From the NCBI GenBank assembly GCA_028693555.1, contig JAQUVD010000010.1:24395-88394 (forward strand): a stretch of 64,000 bases of DNA. Reading direction: 5' to 3'. The position numbers and the translations under genes were made by a program. This stretch comes from Hespellia sp. (GTDB taxonomy: Bacteria; Bacillota; Clostridia; Lachnospirales; Lachnospiraceae). Positions 60,158 through 64,000 of the stretch are shown in pieces. Each line of letters begins with the position of its first letter. The first letter of the stretch is position 1. The notes under the pieces are model-generated. The model saw nothing but the letters and a program-made list of their open reading frames with translations. It ran no database searches and had not been told where the DNA came from.

Positions 60158-60190
60158 TTACATTCGCATATAAAGATTGAGATAGCCATC

Positions 60191-60237
60191 GCGTCAGCGA
60201 TTTGATATAATGAAAATAAAATATAAGGTGCTGACGC
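60191..60237 (+). promoter_or_regulatory. Promoter region of the GntR gene with inverted repeat
   Basis: TATAAT at 60206-60211 is framed by GCGTCAG (60191) and CTGACGC (60231). ATCGC-GTCA-GCGAT (60188-60201) is a second, shorter palindrome. Both could bind the GntR protein. Confidence 0.45.
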
Positions 60238-60260
60238 AGGTAAAGTGAGGGAGTAGAGTG

Positions 60261-60980
60261 ATGGGAAAATTAGCATATCAGAAGGTGTATGATAGCATCC
60301 GGAAAAGAATAGAAAAAGGTTTTTATCCGGCAGGATCACTTATGCCGATCGAATCAGAATTGGAAAGTGAGTATGAAGTAAGCAGAACGACCATTCGTAA
60401 GGCAATGCATATGCTGGAAAGTGAAAAGTTTATAGATATTACGCAGGGGAGAGGAACGATTGTCTTAAGTGGAAAGGCGGAACAAAATTATAACCATGTA
60501 AATTCTGTTACAGAGTCTTTGAAAAAAAGAGGTTATGATGTAACCACAAAAGGGCTTTATATTGACTTGTGTCCGAATACAGAACTCATCCGAAGAAAGC
60601 TGCAATTAACGAAAGAAGAACAGGCAATCAGAATTCAGCGGGTGCAATGTGCGGATGGTATACCGGTCTGCATTATGACAAACTATATTGCAGAAAAAAA
60701 TATTCCTGATATTTTAAGGGAAAAACCAGCCATCACATCTTTATATAAATATTTACGGGAGAGGTATCATTTGTATGTAGAATGGACGAATGATATGATT
60801 TCAGTAGGCGCTGCCAGCTTTTTTGAATCACAGATATTAGAGACTGAGCCGGGATTACCGCTGATGATTATTGAACGTGTATGCTATGATAAAGAGGATC
60901 ATCCGATCTGCTGCGATGAGGTGAGAATATTGGGAAACTGGTATCAGATTCAGATTACTACGAGAGGTAGAGACGAATGA
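60261..60980 (+). CDS. GntR family regulator (HutC/UTRA type)
   Basis: A 239-residue regulator: an N-terminal winged helix (VYDSIRKRIEKGFYPAGSLMPIESELESEY and SRTTIRKAMHMLE are its two halves) and a UTRA ligand domain (about 85-235) with TEPGLPLMIIERVCYD. It overlaps the aldolase gene by ATGA and very likely regulates the 60.2-63.8 kb genes in response to a sugar phosphate or related metabolite. Confidence 0.9.
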   Translation: MGKLAYQKVYDSIRKRIEKGFYPAGSLMPIESELESEYEVSRTTIRKAMHMLESEKFIDITQGRGTIVLSGKAEQNYNHVNSVTESLKKRGYDVTTKGLYIDLCPNTELIRRKLQLTKEEQAIRIQRVQCADGIPVCIMTNYIAEKNIPDILREKPAITSLYKYLRERYHLYVEWTNDMISVGAASFFESQILETEPGLPLMIIERVCYDKEDHPICCDEVRILGNWYQIQITTRGRDE

Positions 60981-61669
60981 AACAGAATGAAAAAACTCTG
61001 AATAAAGAAGATTTTAGAAGGCTATTCCCAACAATGATTGATTTAAGCTGTGTAAGAGGGTGTCATAGCAGGATTGAGATTCATGAAATGGCTGTGCTGG
61101 CAAAAGAAATTCAATGTGCCGCTGTGTTTGCAATGCCTTCGCAGACAAGTTATTTAATTAAAGAAATGAAAGGTACGGAGATTCCGGTCGGCGGTGTAGT
61201 TGGATTTCCTTCCGGAGCACAAACAACAGCAGTGAAAGTATTTGAAGCCACGGAATTAGTCAAAATGGGCTGCCTTGAGCTGGATATGGTTATGAACCAA
61301 AATGAACTGAGAAATCATAATCTGCAATATGTAAAAAAAGACATAGAAGCAGTTGTAGAAGTGGCAAAGGGGATTCCTGTTAAAGTGATACTGGAAATTA
61401 CAAATCTTTCCCGCGAGGAAATAGAGACCGCCTGTAAGATCATCTCCGAAACAGGTGCGAAATATATAAAATCAGGTACCGGGTGGATGCAATCAGGGAC
61501 AACGGTGGAACACATAAAACAAATGCGAAAATTCACAAAATCAGATATAAAAACAAAAGCGGCAGGAGGGATTGAAGATATGGACATGGCATATCAAATG
61601 TATCTTTCAGGCTGTGAACGATTTGGACTTGGAATAAATAGAGCAAAAAAGTTTCTAAAAGATATCTAA
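60977..61669 (+). CDS. DeoC-like deoxyribose-phosphate aldolase family protein
   Basis: A 230-residue class I aldolase fold. The DERA residues are present: Asp103 in ELDMVMN, Schiff-base Lys165 in IKSGTGW and Lys194 in KTKAAGGI, plus the GVVGFPSG loop. IKSGTGW differs from KTSTGF of classic DeoC, and the usual LDHT N-terminus is not seen (IDLSCV instead), so another 2-deoxy or keto-sugar phosphate may be the substrate. It is coupled to the GntR gene. Confidence 0.82.
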   Translation: MKQNEKTLNKEDFRRLFPTMIDLSCVRGCHSRIEIHEMAVLAKEIQCAAVFAMPSQTSYLIKEMKGTEIPVGGVVGFPSGAQTTAVKVFEATELVKMGCLELDMVMNQNELRNHNLQYVKKDIEAVVEVAKGIPVKVILEITNLSREEIETACKIISETGAKYIKSGTGWMQSGTTVEHIKQMRKFTKSDIKTKAAGGIEDMDMAYQMYLSGCERFGLGINRAKKFLKDI

Positions 61670-61685
61670 AAGGTATCTAAAAGAG

Positions 61686-61726
61686 CATCTTAAGATGTTG
61701 ACAATCTAGTATAGGAATGATAAAGT
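61686..61726 (+). promoter_or_regulatory. Promoter of the alcohol dehydrogenase gene with upstream palindrome
   Basis: CATCTTAAGATG, a perfect 12-base palindrome (61686-61697), abuts TTGACA (61698), which is followed by a 17-base spacer and TAAAGT (61721-61726). A regulator at the palindrome would sit just upstream of the -35. Confidence 0.65.
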
Positions 61727-61791
61727 ATTAACAAATGCAGATGTTTTGCATTTCATGGTTCCAAATATAAAAAAATATAGGAGGTAGTGAA

Positions 61792-62853
61792 ATGAAAGGT
61801 TATGCAATGTTAAAAATTGGAGAGTCGGGCTGGATTGAAAAGGAAAAGCCGGCATGTGGTCCACTGGATGCAATTTGTAAGCCACTTGCAGTTGCGATTT
61901 GTACATCAGATGTCCACACATTATGGGAGGGAGCTATTGGCGATCGTCATAATATGATTCTCGGACATGAAGGATGTGCGGAAGTTGTAGAAGTTGGCTC
62001 AGAAGTAAAGGATTTCAAACCAGGAGATCGTGTACTGGTACCGGCAATCACACCAGATTGGAACTCCTTAGAAGCACAGGCTGGATATGCAATGCACTCT
62101 GGCGGAATGCTTGCCGGATGGAAGTTTTCGAATTTCAAAGACGGTGTATTCTCAGAGTATTTCCATGTAAATGATGCAGATGGAAATCTTGCAATTTTGC
62201 CGGAAAGCATTAACACAGTGGAAGCTTGTATGCTGTCTGATATGGTTCCAACCGGATTCCATGCAGTCGAACTGGCAGACGTACAGTTTGGAGACACAGT
62301 TCTTGTTATTGGTATTGGACCGGTTGGGTTAATGTCAGTAGCAGGTGCAGCACTTCGAGGTGCATCAAGAATTATTGCAGTTGGTACAAGACAGGTTTGT
62401 ATTGATGCTGCAAAAGGATATGGGGCAACAGATTTTGTTTCATATAAGGATGGTTCCATTGAAGAGCAGGTGCTCGCTATGACAGATGGAAAAGGTGTTG
62501 ACCGTGTCTGCATGGCAGGCGGAGACTGCTCTACATTTGAAGCTGCTGTAAAATGTCTGAAACCAGGTGGAAAGATTGGTAATGTGAACTATCTTGGTTC
62601 TGGAGACTATATTAATATCCCGAGAGTAGAATGGGGTGTTGGTATGGGACATAAGGATATTCGTGGTGGTTTAATGCCGGGCGGAAGATTGAGAATGGAA
62701 AAGTTAGCAGCACTTGTAACAACCGGAAGATTAGATCTCGCACCGCTTTGTACGCATGTCTTTGAAGGCTGGGAGCATGTAGAAGAAGCCCTCCTTCTTA
62801 TGAAACAGAAGCCACGTGAACTGATCAAACCAATCGTTAAGCTGGCGGATTAG
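61792..62853 (+). CDS. Zinc-dependent secondary alcohol dehydrogenase (clostridial NADP type)
   Basis: A 353-residue medium-chain dehydrogenase very close in pattern to the Clostridium beijerinckii/Thermoanaerobacter enzyme: MKGYAMLKIG, CTSDVHTLWEGAIG, VPAITPDW, HSGGMLAGWKFSN and GPVGLMSVAGA. Catalytic zinc ligands Cys37, His59 and Asp150 are kept. In the NADP site GTRQ replaces GSRP and a glycine is found where the NADP-binding Tyr218 should be, so cofactor preference may differ. It reduces ketones to secondary alcohols or the reverse. AGGAGG precedes the ATG; the CobW gene follows in 4 bases. Confidence 0.9.
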   Translation: MKGYAMLKIGESGWIEKEKPACGPLDAICKPLAVAICTSDVHTLWEGAIGDRHNMILGHEGCAEVVEVGSEVKDFKPGDRVLVPAITPDWNSLEAQAGYAMHSGGMLAGWKFSNFKDGVFSEYFHVNDADGNLAILPESINTVEACMLSDMVPTGFHAVELADVQFGDTVLVIGIGPVGLMSVAGAALRGASRIIAVGTRQVCIDAAKGYGATDFVSYKDGSIEEQVLAMTDGKGVDRVCMAGGDCSTFEAAVKCLKPGGKIGNVNYLGSGDYINIPRVEWGVGMGHKDIRGGLMPGGRLRMEKLAALVTTGRLDLAPLCTHVFEGWEHVEEALLLMKQKPRELIKPIVKLAD

Positions 62854-62857
62854 GAAT

Positions 62858-63799
62858 ATGAAGATACTTGTTATTTCAGGTTTTCTCGGAGCAGGAAAGA
62901 CAACGTTCATTAAAACGATGAGTGAGAAGCTGGGTCGTGATTTTTGCGTCTTTGAAAATGAGTATGCACAATCGGATATTGATAAAGCAATTCTCTTAGA
63001 AAATAGTAATATGAATGTTTGGGAACTGACAGAAAACTGTATTTGCTGTTCTGGGAAACAGGATTTTGCAACATCAATATTAACAATTTCAAATACAATT
63101 GATCCAGAATATTTGATTGTAGAACCGACAGGAGTAGCAAAACTATCTTCTATTTTAAACAATATTCAAAAGATTGAATATGAACGTATCTCACTTTTAA
63201 AACCAATTACAATGATTGATGGAAATCGGATTCAGTCACAGAAAAAAGACTTTGCAGATATCTATATAGACCAGATTCAAAATAGTGAATTTGTGATTAT
63301 TACAAAATGTGAAAACATGGGTGCTGAGGATTTGTGTGAGATTGAAAAAGAAGTACATCAAATCAATCCGAATGCAGAAGTCGTGCTTGAACACTATAAG
63401 AAGCAAAATGAAATTTGGTGGAACACACTGTTAGCTAGAAAAATGGATGGTACTTTGGAATTGGTGGAGAATGATGAGAAAGAAACGAATCTCGAAAAAA
63501 TGAACCTGACAAGTATAGAGATTCCAAGTATCGTCCATTTAGTGTCTTTTTTAGAGATGGTTGTTTTTGGCGTATATGGAAAAATATATCGTGCAAAAGG
63601 CTATTTGTATTGTGGTGAAGAATGGATTCATTTTGAGATTGTTGACGGAATGTACTCGGTTACCGGAATTACGGAACAAGAAGAGGCTCAATGTATATTT
63701 ATTGGGGAGACTTTAAATCGTTCTGGACTTCGCAGGATATTGACACCATATTTAAAGAGATATCATAGTAATGATGCAAAATTAATTCGTTATAAATAG
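62858..63799 (+). CDS. CobW/G3E family GTPase (probable metallochaperone)
   Basis: A 313-residue P-loop GTPase: GFLGAGKT (8-15), the metal-binding CxCC in ENCICCSGK (near 60), EPTGVAKLS and a base-recognition ITKCE where NKxD is usual. Its C-terminal domain is CobW-like. G3E proteins deliver metals to partner enzymes. Being 4 bases after a zinc-dependent dehydrogenase gene, it may load zinc into it; no histidine-rich tail is present. Confidence 0.88.
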   Translation: MKILVISGFLGAGKTTFIKTMSEKLGRDFCVFENEYAQSDIDKAILLENSNMNVWELTENCICCSGKQDFATSILTISNTIDPEYLIVEPTGVAKLSSILNNIQKIEYERISLLKPITMIDGNRIQSQKKDFADIYIDQIQNSEFVIITKCENMGAEDLCEIEKEVHQINPNAEVVLEHYKKQNEIWWNTLLARKMDGTLELVENDEKETNLEKMNLTSIEIPSIVHLVSFLEMVVFGVYGKIYRAKGYLYCGEEWIHFEIVDGMYSVTGITEQEEAQCIFIGETLNRSGLRRILTPYLKRYHSNDAKLIRYK

Positions 63800-63825
63800 T
63801 ATATCTATATCATATTTATATGTAG

Positions 63826-63858
63826 CAAGGGACTGTAAAAAGCCCCTTGTTATTTTTT
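63826..63858 (+). terminator. Terminator after the CobW gene
   Basis: CAAGGG / CCCTTG with an 11-base loop, followed by TTATTTTTTT. No gene or repeat is seen in the remaining 63860-64000. Confidence 0.8.
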
Positions 63859-64000
63859 TACGAATTTTACAATATACTTGAGTTTCCGCAAAATGTAATT
63901 TCAAAAGAGATAACTTCTTCTAAAGTACCAATCTGTCCTATTTTTGAAAAAAATGAAAAGACAGTATTGTGAATAGAGGTACTGAAATAAGCCCCGCCGG

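Overview
The window reads as a chromosomal segment of a strictly anaerobic, low-to-mid GC Firmicute, most likely a gut Lachnospiraceae (Clostridia). The basis is the AddAB-type helicase-nuclease, strong AGGAGG ribosome sites, class B sortase, PRD/PTS regulators, clostridial secondary alcohol dehydrogenase, [FeFe] hydrogenase and selenium-dependent molybdenum hydroxylase genes. Genus and species cannot be fixed from sequence reading alone.

Layout. 1-9.6 kb: the 3' part of addA, a glycogen debranching enzyme, tRNA-Cys, an alpha/beta hydrolase, and a glucose-family PTS EIICBA with its LicT/GlcT-type antiterminator. This stretch carries a segmental duplication (about 3.9-4.4 and 8.3-9.6 kb) containing a PD-(D/E)XK (Rpn-type) transposase gene, intact in one copy and decayed in the other. 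9.7-14.9 kb: a tight selenium/molybdenum cofactor operon (DUF3343 protein, selD, yedF, yqeB, cysteine desulfurase, yqeC, mocA). 14.9-43.7 kb: a large anaerobic purine (xanthine/urate) degradation island. Leftward from a divergent promoter at 21.2 kb run ygeX-ygeY-ygeW-arcC-purine permease. Rightward run ridA-ssnA-ygfK-ferredoxin-xanthine dehydrogenase-flavoprotein-[FeFe] hydrogenase. These are followed by a ModE-like regulator, molybdopterin synthesis genes (moeA-like, moaC, moaA, MOSC-MoaB), modABC, a YheO-type regulator, a dihydropyrimidinase-type hydrolase, an M20 peptidase and an XdhC-like protein.

43.7-49 kb: an SDR/NTF2-like pair with a Crp/Fnr regulator, an HPt/LUD deletion junction, a class B sortase, DUF951 and rpsF-ssb-rpsR. 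The rpsR tail and its terminator are duplicated on the far side of a second Rpn-type gene (49.0-50.8 kb), like the footprint of an integrated element. 50.9-57.1 kb: a PRD regulator plus ascorbate-type PTS (IIA, IIB, IIC), a phosphotriesterase-like hydrolase, a KDPG-type aldolase and a creatininase-family protein, probably a sugar-acid or lactone pathway. 57.2-58.6 kb: a graveyard of XRE, integrase and Rpn remnants. 58.7-63.8 kb: PadR plus a membrane-protein gene, an SdpI-family gene broken by one amber codon, and a GntR regulator, DeoC-like aldolase, NADP-type secondary alcohol dehydrogenase and CobW-type metallochaperone.

How it fits together. Molybdate import (ModABC), pterin synthesis (MoaA, MoaC, MoaB, MoeA-like) and selenium delivery (SelD, YedF, YqeB, YqeC, MocA, XdhC) can mature a selenium-molybdenum xanthine dehydrogenase. 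That enzyme lies in one operon with a ferredoxin, a NuoF/GltD-like flavoprotein and an [FeFe] hydrogenase, but with no usual FAD subunit. This suggests that purine redox steps (including possible urate reduction) are wired to NAD(P)H, ferredoxin or H2. SsnA, the dihydropyrimidinase-type enzyme, YgeW, YgeX, YgeY and ArcC would then process the opened ring and recover ATP from carbamoyl phosphate. A shared AT-rich motif in three divergent intergenic regions suggests common control.
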